NCBI RefSeq assembly: GCF_016742135.1
Contig: NZ_JACVCG010000003.1
Span: 124,001-188,000, forward strand
DNA length: 64,000 bases
DNA from: Brevundimonas sp.
GTDB taxonomy: Bacteria; Pseudomonadota; Alphaproteobacteria; Caulobacterales; Caulobacteraceae
Direction of reading: 5' to 3'
Shown: piece by piece, positions 17,280 to 26,120 of the stretch
Layout of the letters: every line of letters begins with the position of its first letter
Position numbering within the stretch: position 1 is the stretch's first letter
Notes under the pieces: generated by a model
The model's database searches: none
The model's input: the letters and a program-made list of their open reading frames with translations, nothing else
What the model was told of the DNA's origin: nothing
Translations under genes and position numbers: made by a program

Positions 17280-17842
17280 GGTCTCACTCCTTGAAGGGTC
17301 AGGTGGTCGCGCAGCTTGCGCCGCGCATGCATCAGTCGCGTCTTGATCGTGCCCTCGGGCGCATCGAGGGCCAGAGCGGCCTCGGCGACGCTCAGCTCGT
17401 GCAGGTAAACGAGGGCCAGGGCCGCCCTCTGATCCGGCGGCAGGGCATCGATGGCCCGCCGCATATGCTGCCGGACCAGCACATCGGGCCCGGTCTCGCG
17501 ATCAGTGGCCGCCATCTGATCGTCCAGCCCGGTCTCCCGCGCCCGATCCCGGCCGCGTCGCCCGCCCAGCCTCCGGCACCGCCGGGTCACGATCCGAAGC
17601 GCCCAGGCCGGAAAGGCCAGCTCGTCGCGCAAGCCCCCCAGCCCGCGCAGGATCTCGACCCAGCCGTCCTGCACCGCCTCCCGGGCCATCTCGGCATCAC
17701 CGGTCAACCGCCAGGCATGGCCGATCAGCCGCGGCTGCCACACCGCGACCAGACGAGCCCGCGCCGCCGCATCCCCGGTCCGCGCGGCGGCGACCAGATA
17801 GGCGTCCAGCAGGCGGGCCTTGTCGGATGGACACGGCGACAT
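17276..17842 (-). CDS. ECF-type RNA polymerase sigma factor
   Basis: A 188-residue sigma-70 family protein of the extracytoplasmic-function type. Region 2 covers about 25-90 (RLIGHAWRLTGDAEMAREAVQDGWVEI, the last part being the -10 recognition helix) and region 4 about 128-180 (LPPDQRAALALVYLHELSVAEAA, then APEGTIKTRLMHARRKLR). Its membrane partner gene is coupled by an ATGA overlap. The promoter must lie in the repeat-rich gap upstream. The signal and regulon are not visible. Confidence 0.93.
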   Translation of the reverse strand: MSPCPSDKARLLDAYLVAAARTGDAAARARLVAVWQPRLIGHAWRLTGDAEMAREAVQDGWVEILRGLGGLRDELAFPAWALRIVTRRCRRLGGRRGRDRARETGLDDQMAATDRETGPDVLVRQHMRRAIDALPPDQRAALALVYLHELSVAEAALALDAPEGTIKTRLMHARRKLRDHLTLQGVRP

Positions 17843-17921
17843 GAAGGAACACTCCCGCTCTCGAAAAGATAAGGTGCCGCGAGCCCCCCGTCCGGTTCAA
17901 TCGGCCGACAGATTTCAGTCT

Positions 17922-18067
17922 CCTCCCCATCGCGATGGGGAGGGGGACCGTCCGTAGCCCGAAGGGCGAAGGAGGGTGGAGGGGTTCTTTAACGCATGCA
18001 CGCCCTCAGGAGCCCCTCCGTCACTGCGCTTGCGCGCCGTGCCACCTCCCCAACTTCGTTAGGGAGG
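17922..18067. repeat. Palindromic intergenic element (two inverted palindromes)
   Basis: The left end is a perfect 22-bp palindrome (CCTCCCCATCG followed by its complement, 17922-17943). The right end is an imperfect hairpin at 18045-18067 (CCTCCC and GGGAGG around CAACTTCGTTA). Between them the strings GGAGGGTGGAGGGG and CCCCTCCG run in opposite senses. This composite arrangement resembles the dispersed intergenic palindromes of Caulobacter-type genomes. Only one copy is in the window. Confidence 0.75.
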
Positions 18068-18079
18068 AGACGGATGGTG

Positions 18080-18600
18080 TGACGGCCACCGCCCAAAACC
18101 CCCGCCCTTTCAACGCCCCACCCGATTCTCGCACCGTTCTTCCCGACCAGGTCCGGCCGCGTGCCACACTCCTCCCGTCCCGTCGCACGGAGGGCTCGTA
18201 AGGCCTGCGACCTTGTGAGCGGCGGGAGCGGATGGAGCGGGGTCGGACCCCAGGGTCCGAACACCCTCATCACCGCCTCCGGGTGCGTGATGGGGGCAAG
18301 GGTCGAGGGGGATACTCGGCCGTTCCGGGACGGGGCGCAGGCCCCGCCCGCCCGTCGGAGGCGCTGCGGTAAGGCCCGAATACGGCCACCCGACGCAAGC
18401 TTCCGGATAACCACCGCGCGGAGCGTCGGTCTTCGTCGAAACGGTAAAACACATCGTCTCCGGGCGAAGGCCCGGCGCTCCGCCTGCCCTCCAACCCACC
18501 GCTCCTGCGGACGGGCGCCCCGGCGTGCCCGTTCCCCTCACGGGTGTGTGAACGTCCGGGAACCTCTGCGTCCGATAATCCTTTTGCAGTGCCTCACGAA
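18080..18600. other. Non-coding stretch with many short hairpins
   Basis: I see no gene here on either strand. It holds several small stem-loops: around 18243-18262 (TCGGACC / GGTCCGA), 18264-18296 (CCCTCATCAC paired with GTGATGGGGG), 18333-18350 (GGGGC / GCCCC) and 18461-18475 (CCGGGC / GCCCGG). It separates the divergent sigma factor and phaZ genes, so their promoters must be within or beside it. I checked by eye for RNase P RNA, tmRNA and SRP RNA motifs and found none. Confidence 0.55.
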
Positions 18601-18605
18601 CTATG

Positions 18606-18626
18606 CTGCGCTGCATTGCAAGGCAG
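18606..18626 (+). promoter_or_regulatory. TGCA-rich inverted motif, possible PhaR site
   Basis: CTGC-rich and GCAG-rich half sites surround an ATTGCAA core directly upstream of phaZ (CTGC, eight bases, GCAG on the inner pair). The PhaR repressor of PHB metabolism binds CTGC/GCAG-type sites in other alphaproteobacteria. The identification is by resemblance only. Confidence 0.4.
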
Positions 18627-18653
18627 GCGACCCGCCGCCATCTGAAGAGACGC

Positions 18654-19928
18654 ATGCTCTATTCCCTTCACGAATTCTCCTACTACTCCGCCACGCCGTT
18701 CCGCCTGGGGGCCCAGCTGGCCCGGTCGTTCTGGTCCTCGCCGTTCAATCCGGCTGCCGAGACCGCCATCGGTCGCACCGCCTATGCTGCGGCCGAGGTG
18801 TTCGAGGGGCTGACGCGCCGCTATGGCAAGCCCGCGTGGAATCTGGACGTCGTCACCATCGACACCCTGCCGGTGCGCACGACACAGCAGACCCTCTGGG
18901 CCTCGCCTTGGTGCCGGCTGATCCGCTTTGCCCGCAATCCCGGTGACCTCAAGCGGGCGGGCAAGCCGGCCGACGGCCCGGCCGTGCTGATCGTGGCCCC
19001 GCTGTCGGGCCACTATGCCACCCTGTTGCGCGGCACGGTCGAGGGCTTCCTCCAGGACCACGACGTCTATGTCACCGACTGGGTCAACGCCCGTCAGGTG
19101 CCGATGCTGGAAGGCCGGTTCGACTTCTTCGACTACATCGACCACATCCGCGAGATGCTGACCGCCATCGGCCCCGGCGTCCATGTGGTAGGCGTGTGCC
19201 AGCCGGGACCGCCGGTGCTGGCCGCCTGCGCCCTGATGGCCGAGGACAAGGACCCGCACCGGCCGCTCAGCATGACCTATATGGGCTCGCCCATCGATGC
19301 GCGGCTGTCGCCCACGGTCACCAACCGTCTGGCCGAGGCCCGGCCGTTTGCCTGGTTCCGCTCGAACATGATCCACACCGTGCCCCTGCCCTATCCGGGC
19401 GCCGGGCGCCGCGTCTATCCGGGTTTTGTCCAGCTCTACAGCTTCATGTCGATGAACGAGGATCGTCACCGCGACGCCCACCACGAATATTTCGAGCACC
19501 TCGTCAACGGCGACGGCGACGGGGTCGAAAAGCACGAGGAGTTCTACAACGAATACCTGTCGGTGCTGGACCTGACCGAGGAATTCTACCTTCAGACCAT
19601 CGACATCGTCTTCCAGAACCACCTGCTGGCCAGGAACGCGCTGGAACACCGGGGGCGCAAGGTCGATCTGTCGAAGATCACCGACATCGGCCTGATGACG
19701 GTCGAGGGGGAAAAGGACGATATCTCCGGCGTCGGCCAGACCCAGGCGGCGCATGGCCTGTGTCCGAACGTCCCCGAGGACCGGCGCGAGCTCTATGTCC
19801 ACCCCGAGGTGGGCCACTACGGCGTCTTCAACGGTCGCCGGTTCCGCGACGACATCTATCCCCGCGTGCGCGACTTCATCGCCCGCAACGAGGCCGCCGG
19901 TGGCGTATCGCGACGGGCAGCGGCTTAG
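18654..19928 (+). CDS. phaZ: Intracellular polyhydroxyalkanoate depolymerase
   Basis: A 424-residue alpha/beta-hydrolase that degrades stored PHB granules. The ATG at 18654 (MLYSLHEFSYYSATPFRLGA) is the family's normal start; the frame's earlier ATG at 18603 lies inside a likely operator. The nucleophile is C182 in the GVCQPGP box, a cysteine in place of the usual lipase serine and one position from Cys183 of the well-studied Ralstonia PhaZ1. MTYMGSPIDAR, the acidic residue in MTVEGEKDDISG and the histidine in HPEVGHYGVFNG complete the set. The 3' end overlaps the next gene by 29 bases. Confidence 0.95.
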   Translation: MLYSLHEFSYYSATPFRLGAQLARSFWSSPFNPAAETAIGRTAYAAAEVFEGLTRRYGKPAWNLDVVTIDTLPVRTTQQTLWASPWCRLIRFARNPGDLKRAGKPADGPAVLIVAPLSGHYATLLRGTVEGFLQDHDVYVTDWVNARQVPMLEGRFDFFDYIDHIREMLTAIGPGVHVVGVCQPGPPVLAACALMAEDKDPHRPLSMTYMGSPIDARLSPTVTNRLAEARPFAWFRSNMIHTVPLPYPGAGRRVYPGFVQLYSFMSMNEDRHRDAHHEYFEHLVNGDGDGVEKHEEFYNEYLSVLDLTEEFYLQTIDIVFQNHLLARNALEHRGRKVDLSKITDIGLMTVEGEKDDISGVGQTQAAHGLCPNVPEDRRELYVHPEVGHYGVFNGRRFRDDIYPRVRDFIARNEAAGGVSRRAAA

Positions 19929-20616
19929 CCTCGAGGCGGGTGGCGCGCCGCTGCGCCTGTCGGTCAACCGGCGGGCCCGGCGCGTGTCGATCCGCATCGA
20001 CGCCCGGGCGGGCGAGGCTGTGCTGGTGGCACCCAGCGAGCGCAGGCTTGGGGATGCCATAGCCTTCGCCCGCACCCGCACGGACTGGATCCGCGAGCGG
20101 CTGGCCGACCGGCCCACGCCCGTCGGCCTTGCGCCCGGGCAGCGCCTGTCGGTGGAGGGCGAGGACATCACGCTCGCGGCCCTGCCAGGGGCAAGCGCCG
20201 CCCGGCTGACGGATACGCCGGACGGCCCGGTTCTGGCCGCGGGCGGCGAGGGCGCGGCCTGGAGCCGCCGCATCCTGACCTTCCTCAAGCGCCGGGCGCG
20301 CGAGGTGTTGATGGCCCGGACCGAGGCCCATTGCCGGGCGCTGGGCCTGCCTCTGCCGAAGGTGTCGATCAATGACCCCCGCTCGCGCTGGGGCTCCTGC
20401 ACCCCCGGTCGGGGCACGATCCGCTACTCCTGGCGGGTGATCCTCGCCCCTCCCGCCGTGCTGGACTATCTGGCCGCGCACGAGGTCGCGCACCTGATCC
20501 ACGGCGACCACAGCCCCCGCTTCTGGGCCGTGGTCAGCCAGCTGATCGGCGATCCGGCACCGCACCGCGCCTGGCTGAGGCAGCACGGCGCGGGGCTTCA
20601 CGCCCTCAGCGTCTAG
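19900..20616 (+). CDS. YgjP-type (M48-like) zinc metallopeptidase domain protein
   Basis: A 238-residue protein of the YgjP/DUF45 family. Diagnostic blocks are VNRRARRVSIRID near the start, DPRSRWGSCTPGRGTIRYSWR, and the zinc site HEVAHLIHGDHSPRFW (HExxH with a downstream H). The GTG at 19900 is the only suitable start near the conserved region and makes a 29-base overlap with phaZ. Substrates of the family are largely unknown. Translational coupling with phaZ may be only an accident of compact packing. Confidence 0.88.
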   Translation: MAYRDGQRLSLEAGGAPLRLSVNRRARRVSIRIDARAGEAVLVAPSERRLGDAIAFARTRTDWIRERLADRPTPVGLAPGQRLSVEGEDITLAALPGASAARLTDTPDGPVLAAGGEGAAWSRRILTFLKRRAREVLMARTEAHCRALGLPLPKVSINDPRSRWGSCTPGRGTIRYSWRVILAPPAVLDYLAAHEVAHLIHGDHSPRFWAVVSQLIGDPAPHRAWLRQHGAGLHALSV

Positions 20617-20628
20617 AAGAAGAGGGGC

Positions 20629-22728
20629 CTAGAAGAACAGCGGATCGGCCTTCTTTTCGGGCGGCAGGCCCGGCTCGGGCCGCTGCACCTCCGGATCGCG
20701 CCGCTCGGGCTGGGGCGTGGTCGGCCGGATCACCGGCTGGTCTGGCGAGGGCCGCTCGGGCTCCCGCCGTTCCGGCGTGGGCTGGATGCCGCGCTCGATC
20801 TCATCGACATAGGGGTCGTCCATCGAGCCGATCAGCTCGCCGACCGGATCCGGCGGCTGCCAGCCCTCGGGCAGGGGCGGGCCGTCGGGAATCCGGGGCG
20901 CATCCAGCCGGGGCAGGGCGGCGGTCATGAAGGCGCGCCAGATGGCCGCCGGGGCCTGTCCACCCGTCACGCCGCGCATGGCGGTATTGTCGTCCTTGCC
21001 GACCCAGACCGCCGTGACGAAGCCGCCGGTGTAGCCCACGAACCAGGCGTCCTTGTAGTCCGAGGTCGTGCCCGTCTTGCCGGCCAGGTCGCGCCCGGAG
21101 ATGGCCACCGATCGCGCCGTGCCCGAGGTGATCACCCCGCGCAGCATCTCGTTCATGTACAGCAGCGGCGGGTTGGCGATGGCCTGGATCGGTCGGCTCT
21201 CGCGGGCCGAGCGCTGATAGATCACCCGGCCCTCGCGGGTGCGGATGCGGCTGATGCCGTAGGCGGTGACGCGCTTGCCGCCGTTGGCGAAGGCGTCATA
21301 GGCCTGGGCCATCTCGACGGGCGAGACCTCGACCGCCCCCAGGGCCATGGCGGGCTCAAGGCCGATGCGGCTGGTGATCCCCAACCGTCGCGCCGTGCGG
21401 GCCACATTGTCCCGGCCCAGGCTGTCGGCAAGCGAGACCGCGACGGTGTTGGTCGACTGGGCCACCGCGTTCGACAGGGTCGTCCGCCCGATGAACCGGC
21501 CGGAGTAGTTGCGCGGCTCCCACGAGCCGATGCGGATCGGCTCGTCGACCACCGGGGTCTGGGGCGTGTAGCCGGCCTCGACGGCGGTCAGGTAGACGAA
21601 GGGCTTGAAGGCTGAGCCTGCCTGACGCCGCGCATCGACGGCCCGGTTGAACTGGCTATCGGCATAGGAGGCACCGCCGATCATGGCCCGCACCCGCCCG
21701 TCGCCGTCCAGCGCCACGAGCGCCGCCTGCTCGACCCCGCGCGAGGCGTTCTCGCGCAGCACGCCGCTGACGGCCCGTTCGGCGGCGGTCTGCAGGGTCA
21801 GGTCGAGGGTCGTCTCGACAATCAGATCCTCGGTCGGTTCGCCGACCAGGCCGCGGATCTCCTTGTCCAGCCAGTCCACGAAGTACTGGGCGTGCTGGGT
21901 TGCCAGCGTCCGCGACACCCGCACCGGTTCCAGCACGGCGGCGGCCCGCTGCTCGGGCGTGATGACGCCGCTCTCTTCCATCTCGTCGAGGACGACGGTG
22001 GCCCGCGCGGCCGCCCGTTCGCTCTCGGACACCGGCGAATAGCGAGACGGGGCCTTCAGCAGGCCGGCCAGCAGCGCCGCCTCTCCGACCGTCAGATCCT
22101 TGGCCGACTTGTCGAAATAGCGCTGGGCCGCCGCCTCGATGCCATAGGCCCCCGCTCCGAAGTAGACCCGGTTCAGATAGAGGGCGAGGATCTCATCCTT
22201 GGAGAATTTCATCTCCAGCCAGATGGCCAGCATCAGCTCCTGGCCCTTGCGGCGCAGGGTCTGGTCCGGCGTCAGGAACAGGTTCTTGGCCAGCTGCTGG
22301 GTGATGGTCGATCCGCCCTGGACCACCCGCCCGGCCCTCATGTTGGCGACCATGGCGCGGACCATGCCCACCGGGTCAAAGCCGGGGTGCCAGCGGAACC
22401 GCTGGTCCTCGATGGCGATGAAGGCCGCCGGCACATAGTCGGGCAGGGCCTCAAGGTCGGCGGGCGGGGCCTGCTGGCTGCCCCGCACAGCGATCAACGC
22501 CCCATTACGGTCCAGATAGGTCACCGAAGGCTGGCGATCGATGTCGTAGAGGGCCGAGGTGTCCGGCAGGTCCCGGGCGAAGACGGCGAAGAATACAACG
22601 AGGAAGATCAGGCCCCAGACGCCGGCCACAACGCTCCAGTACAGGATCCGCTGCAATGGACTGCGTTGGCCCGGGCCCCCGGGGCCGCGCTTCAGTCGAT
22701 CCAGAAAGGCGTTGCCCGCCATCGTCAC
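20629..22728 (-). CDS. Class A penicillin-binding protein (bifunctional transglycosylase/transpeptidase)
   Basis: A 699-residue inner-membrane murein synthase (MAGNAF start at 22722 is an alternative). One membrane anchor at about 28-50; a glycosyltransferase domain from about 75 with EDQRFRWHPGFD, GGSTITQQLAKN and RRKGQELMLAIWLE; a transpeptidase domain with the active serine in SAFKPF, the STN motif (AQSTNTVA) and KTGTT. The C-terminal 90 residues are proline- and charge-rich (ERREPERPSPDQP) and probably unstructured. Length and motif set fit PBP1A-type enzymes. It has no obvious cotranscribed partner. Confidence 0.94.
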   Translation of the reverse strand: MTMAGNAFLDRLKRGPGGPGQRSPLQRILYWSVVAGVWGLIFLVVFFAVFARDLPDTSALYDIDRQPSVTYLDRNGALIAVRGSQQAPPADLEALPDYVPAAFIAIEDQRFRWHPGFDPVGMVRAMVANMRAGRVVQGGSTITQQLAKNLFLTPDQTLRRKGQELMLAIWLEMKFSKDEILALYLNRVYFGAGAYGIEAAAQRYFDKSAKDLTVGEAALLAGLLKAPSRYSPVSESERAAARATVVLDEMEESGVITPEQRAAAVLEPVRVSRTLATQHAQYFVDWLDKEIRGLVGEPTEDLIVETTLDLTLQTAAERAVSGVLRENASRGVEQAALVALDGDGRVRAMIGGASYADSQFNRAVDARRQAGSAFKPFVYLTAVEAGYTPQTPVVDEPIRIGSWEPRNYSGRFIGRTTLSNAVAQSTNTVAVSLADSLGRDNVARTARRLGITSRIGLEPAMALGAVEVSPVEMAQAYDAFANGGKRVTAYGISRIRTREGRVIYQRSARESRPIQAIANPPLLYMNEMLRGVITSGTARSVAISGRDLAGKTGTTSDYKDAWFVGYTGGFVTAVWVGKDDNTAMRGVTGGQAPAAIWRAFMTAALPRLDAPRIPDGPPLPEGWQPPDPVGELIGSMDDPYVDEIERGIQPTPERREPERPSPDQPVIRPTTPQPERRDPEVQRPEPGLPPEKKADPLFF

Positions 22729-22851
22729 CCTCTCGGCCGTTCAGTGCCCCACAGCGCTTCTAGCGCCGAATGGCCATAACGGAAATCACCCCGGAAACCT
22801 TGCAAGGCACCTTCCGGGGGATTTCCGTCCAAACCATGACGATGACGCCGA

Positions 22852-23763
22852 TCAGTCCAAAAAGCCGTTAACCGCGTCAGCCAGGGCGTCGGGTTGGTCC
22901 AGCATGATGAAGTGGGCGCTGTCATCGATCCGCTTCAGGACCACACCCTGCAGATTGGCGAAGGAGGCGGCATAGATGCTGTCGGTGATCTCGGGCGTCA
23001 TGCCGGGGTTGTTGAATGCCACATAGATGACCTGGGTCGGGGCGGTGACCGCCGCCAGCTCGGGGCGCAGGTCGGTGACGATCAGCTCGCGCATGGCCCG
23101 TCCCGCCACGCCGGGGTCGCTGGTGACGCTGTGCTCGATGGGGCCGGCACGCAGGCTCTCGGTCTGGATCATGCCGACGATGCTGGCGGTCGCCGAGGCG
23201 CGCCATTGCTCGGGGGTGGAGGTCGCCATGGCGGCGCCGATCTGGTCGGCGAGGGGGGTGACGGAGGCGGGGGTGGCGGCGGCGCCGCCGAAGACATTGC
23301 CCATGAAGGGGATCATGTCGATGACGACGAGGCGGTCGACGAGGTCGGGGTGGCGGGCGGCCAGCATCATGGCGATGGTGCCGCCCATGGAATGGCCAAT
23401 CACAACAGGGGCTTCCAGGCCCTGCTCATGGATGTAGCGAGCGATGTCCTCGGCGACGGGCGCGGCGACGGGGCCGTCGATGTTGTCCATGGCCGGCGCG
23501 CCGGCGAAGCCCTGAACATGGATCATATGGACGCGCCAGTCGCCTTCCAGCCGCGCGACCAGCGGTTCCCAGACATCCGGGTGCGAGGACAGGCCGGGGA
23601 TAAGGATGATGTCGCGCCCCTCGCCCTCAACCCGGACATGGAAGCGGCCCGACTGGAAGGCGGAATGGGCGTGACCGTGATCGCCAGGCACCGACACCGG
23701 GCTCTGGGCACAGGCCGCGACCGGCATCAGGGCGAGGGCGGCGGCGAGAAGAAGGGTTTTCAT
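22852..23763 (-). CDS. Exported alpha/beta hydrolase, probable lipoprotein
   Basis: A 303-residue hydrolase. The N-terminus (MKTLLLAAALALMPVAACAQS) is a signal peptide with a lipobox-like VAAC, so it may be lipid-anchored. The fold shows the oxyanion motif LIPGLSSHPDVW, the nucleophile elbow GHSMGGT, an acid in the ADIS/ITDSIYAAS region and the histidine near DSAHFIMLDQPD. The substrate is unknown. I chose the ATG at 23763; longer frames would run into the promoter region shared with the divergent Rieske gene. Confidence 0.86.
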   Translation of the reverse strand: MKTLLLAAALALMPVAACAQSPVSVPGDHGHAHSAFQSGRFHVRVEGEGRDIILIPGLSSHPDVWEPLVARLEGDWRVHMIHVQGFAGAPAMDNIDGPVAAPVAEDIARYIHEQGLEAPVVIGHSMGGTIAMMLAARHPDLVDRLVVIDMIPFMGNVFGGAAATPASVTPLADQIGAAMATSTPEQWRASATASIVGMIQTESLRAGPIEHSVTSDPGVAGRAMRELIVTDLRPELAAVTAPTQVIYVAFNNPGMTPEITDSIYAASFANLQGVVLKRIDDSAHFIMLDQPDALADAVNGFLD

Positions 23764-23885
23764 GCGGGACATCCTGCGAGCGTGAGACAGTCGCTTTATA
23801 ATGCAAAGTGCTTTCGCTATGCAACCCCTGCCATGCTGTGGCAGAGGCTGGCGTTGCGGCGGCTCTGGTCCTAACACTAGCCGAC

Positions 23886-25001
23886 ATGACGGCCGTTGAG
23901 ACCTCCTCCCCGACAGAGCCCCGCGCGAAGGCCGCCCCCCTGCCGTTCGGGCGCGGTTTCCTCAAGGACACCTGGTATTTCGTCACGACCGCCCAGGCGA
24001 TGAAGCCCGGCCAGCAGGCCCGCTATATGTTGCTGGACGAGCCGGTTCTGGTGGGCCGCACCCGCTCGGGCCAGGTCTATGCCCTGCGCGACATCTGCCC
24101 GCACCGGGCCGCCCCCCTTTCGGCCGGCCGACAGGTCGAGCACGCGGGCGAGGGCGAGACGATCGAATGCCCCTATCACGGCTGGCGGTTCCGGCTGAAC
24201 GGCCAGTGCGCGGCTATCCCGTCCCTCACCGATGACTCGGAATTCGAGGTCGACCGCATCCGCGTGCGCGCCTATCCGGTCATCGAAAGCCAAGGGATGG
24301 TGTTCGTCTGGATCGCTTCCGACCCGCGCCGCCCGGCCGAGCCCGACCATCCCCCGCCGGTCTTTCCGGGGGCCGACGGCCCCGCGCCGCGTCTGGTCGA
24401 GGCCATGGTCTTCGACAGCCATATCGACCATGCGGTGGTCGGCCTGATGGACCCGGCCCACGGGCCCTATGTCCATCAGCAATGGTGGTGGCGCTCGCGC
24501 CACTCCATGCACGACAAGCAAAAGGCGTTCGAGCCGCGCGAGCAGGGCTTTGCCATGGTGCGCCACCGCCCCTCGTCCAACAGCCGCGCCTATAAGCTGC
24601 TGGGCGGCGCGCCCGCGACCGAGATCACCTTTCGCCTGCCCGGCTATCGCTGGGAGCATATCCAGGTCGGCGACAAACAGGTGCTGGGCCTGACGTGCCT
24701 GACGCCCGAGACCGCCAACCGCACCCGTATCACCCAGCTGTTCTGGTCCGATCACTGGATCTTTGCCCTGGCCCGGCCGCTGCTGCGCCAGGGGGTGCGC
24801 GCCTTCCTGAAACAGGACGGCGACATGGTGAACCTGCAGAACATGGGCCTCGACTTCGACCCCGCCATGCTGTGGATCGACGACGCCGACCGTCAGGCCA
24901 AATGGTACCAGCAGCTGAAACGCGAATGGGCGGGCAGCCGCGCCGAGGAGCGGGCGTTCCAGAACCCGGTCAAACCGGAAACGCTGAGGTGGAAGAGCTG
25001 A
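23886..25001 (+). CDS. Rieske [2Fe-2S] aromatic ring-hydroxylating oxygenase, alpha subunit type
   Basis: A 371-residue oxygenase. The Rieske cluster ligands are C71 and H73 (CPHR) and C95 and H98 (CPYHGWRF). The C-terminal catalytic part contains DSHIDHAVVGLMDPAHGPYVHQ, which supplies the kind of His and Asp residues that bind the mononuclear iron. No ferredoxin or reductase gene is adjacent, so electrons must come from elsewhere. The substrate is unknown; similar enzymes demethylate or hydroxylate aromatic acids or act on larger ring compounds. The start at 23886 follows a 122-base divergent gap with a repeated ATGCAA motif. Confidence 0.9.
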   Translation: MTAVETSSPTEPRAKAAPLPFGRGFLKDTWYFVTTAQAMKPGQQARYMLLDEPVLVGRTRSGQVYALRDICPHRAAPLSAGRQVEHAGEGETIECPYHGWRFRLNGQCAAIPSLTDDSEFEVDRIRVRAYPVIESQGMVFVWIASDPRRPAEPDHPPPVFPGADGPAPRLVEAMVFDSHIDHAVVGLMDPAHGPYVHQQWWWRSRHSMHDKQKAFEPREQGFAMVRHRPSSNSRAYKLLGGAPATEITFRLPGYRWEHIQVGDKQVLGLTCLTPETANRTRITQLFWSDHWIFALARPLLRQGVRAFLKQDGDMVNLQNMGLDFDPAMLWIDDADRQAKWYQQLKREWAGSRAEERAFQNPVKPETLRWKS

Positions 25002-25080
25002 GGGGGGCCGCGCTTCTCACGCCCGATACCCCCGGAGGTAACCGGTCTGCAGCGTCTGGCAGACAGACCGTGATCTCCCG

Positions 25081-25794
25081 TCAATCCGGCGAGCCGGAGC
25101 GGACGAACCGGTAGGAGCAGCGGCTGGCGGCTGCGGTCATTCGCGAGGGATCACCGAGCCATACCTCTTCCAGACTCAACTCATCACCTGTGACGGACGC
25201 TGTGCCGGAAAGATCGAGGTTTGCGGGGCGCTGGTTGTCGCCCTCGACCTCGGCGCTGAAGGACTGGTCGGCGGCGTCAAACCGGTAGGTGCCCCAATAG
25301 TCCCTGTAGGCCTCGAACGGAGTCCAGGTGACAGAAAATCGCTGCGAGGCATCGAGGACCAGCTCCTCGATTGGCGTCGGCGTCACACCATCCGGGCATG
25401 TGGCATCGGCCTGTCGCCAGGTGCCCCTGAGCGGGGCTTCCTCCGGGCGCACGACCCGTATCTGCGCTTCCAGATGCTGGTCCCCAAGGCGCCCGGTTAT
25501 GGTGACCAGGGCGGAGGCGGGAGCGTCGTCGGCGACCCGTACAGAGAGGCTGTCAGCGTCGAACTGCACGATGCCTTCGGGTGAGGCCGCGATGTCGGTG
25601 ACGCAATGGCGCGGCGCCCGTTCAAGGGAATGGGGCCGGTCCGTCCAGTAGGCTTCCAGACTGACGGACGCCCCCGGGGCGAGTTCAAGCGGCCGAAACC
25701 ACCAGATCGCGACCGCGTTTTCCACGCGCGGCGCACACTCGTCCGGCCCCGGATTCAAGGCCAGACCACCGGCGAAGAGCAGAGCCTCAATCAT
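25081..25794 (-). CDS. Hypothetical protein, beta-rich, unrecognised
   Basis: I do not recognise this 237-residue protein. The first dozen residues are weakly hydrophobic (MIEALLFAGGLALN) and may be a short signal peptide. Four cysteines (ECAP, HCVT, TCPD, RCSY) are spaced as if to form disulfides, which suits an exported protein. The second half (LRGTWRQADATCPDG to SYRFVRSG) reads like a beta-barrel domain similar in style to small periplasmic lipid- or inhibitor-binding folds. One counted row is about 60% GC, a little below average. It is followed upstream by the DUF805 remnant. Confidence 0.6.
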   Translation of the reverse strand: MIEALLFAGGLALNPGPDECAPRVENAVAIWWFRPLELAPGASVSLEAYWTDRPHSLERAPRHCVTDIAASPEGIVQFDADSLSVRVADDAPASALVTITGRLGDQHLEAQIRVVRPEEAPLRGTWRQADATCPDGVTPTPIEELVLDASQRFSVTWTPFEAYRDYWGTYRFDAADQSFSAEVEGDNQRPANLDLSGTASVTGDELSLEEVWLGDPSRMTAAASRCSYRFVRSGSPD

Positions 25795-25915
25795 CGGTCA
25801 TTCGTCCCGGCAATCCCTGAAGGCACTGACGCTATCAACAGCGTCCCGGGCTATCAATGGCCATCGACCCGCAGCCGCCGGTGTGGCGGCGCTGCCTCTC
25901 GTAAAGTCGGCGGGT

Positions 25916-26100
25916 TCAGAGCCCCTTGGGGTTCGGGCCGTATTGGTTGGTCCCCGGCTTGCCCTCCGTCAGGCCGACCCAGAGCAGGAAGCCGGGGTTC
26001 ACAAGCAGCAGGATGGCAGAGTGCCGAACACCGGCCCGATCACGGCCAGGATTGCGGCGGGGTCTTCATTCTCAAGGCCGGCGAAGCCCGTGATGATCCC
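25916..26100 (-). pseudogene. DUF805 remnant, truncated and frameshifted
   Basis: On the minus strand the segment ends with a frame encoding AILLLVNPGFLLWVGLTEG, then KPGTNQYGPNPKGL and a stop, the typical end of a DUF805 membrane protein. Just upstream another frame reads GIITGFAGLENEDPAAILAV then IGPVFGTL. Adding one base near 26016 joins both into a continuous 61-residue C-terminal half. The N-terminal half is missing; an in-frame stop and the TetR terminator are found in its place. This is a decayed gene, or a truncated gene with a sequencing error. Confidence 0.72.
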
Positions 26101-26120
26101 CTGCCCTCACGCCACAGCGA

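Noticed and set aside
18080..18600. RNase P RNA, tmRNA or SRP RNA
   Set aside because: Their conserved core strings were looked for on both strands and not found; only simple stem-loops are seen.
18603..18653. Earlier phaZ start at ATG 18603
   Set aside because: The added 17 residues are not family-like and the region overlaps the TGCA motif; ATG 18654 places the Cys nucleophile at 182, next to the known 183.
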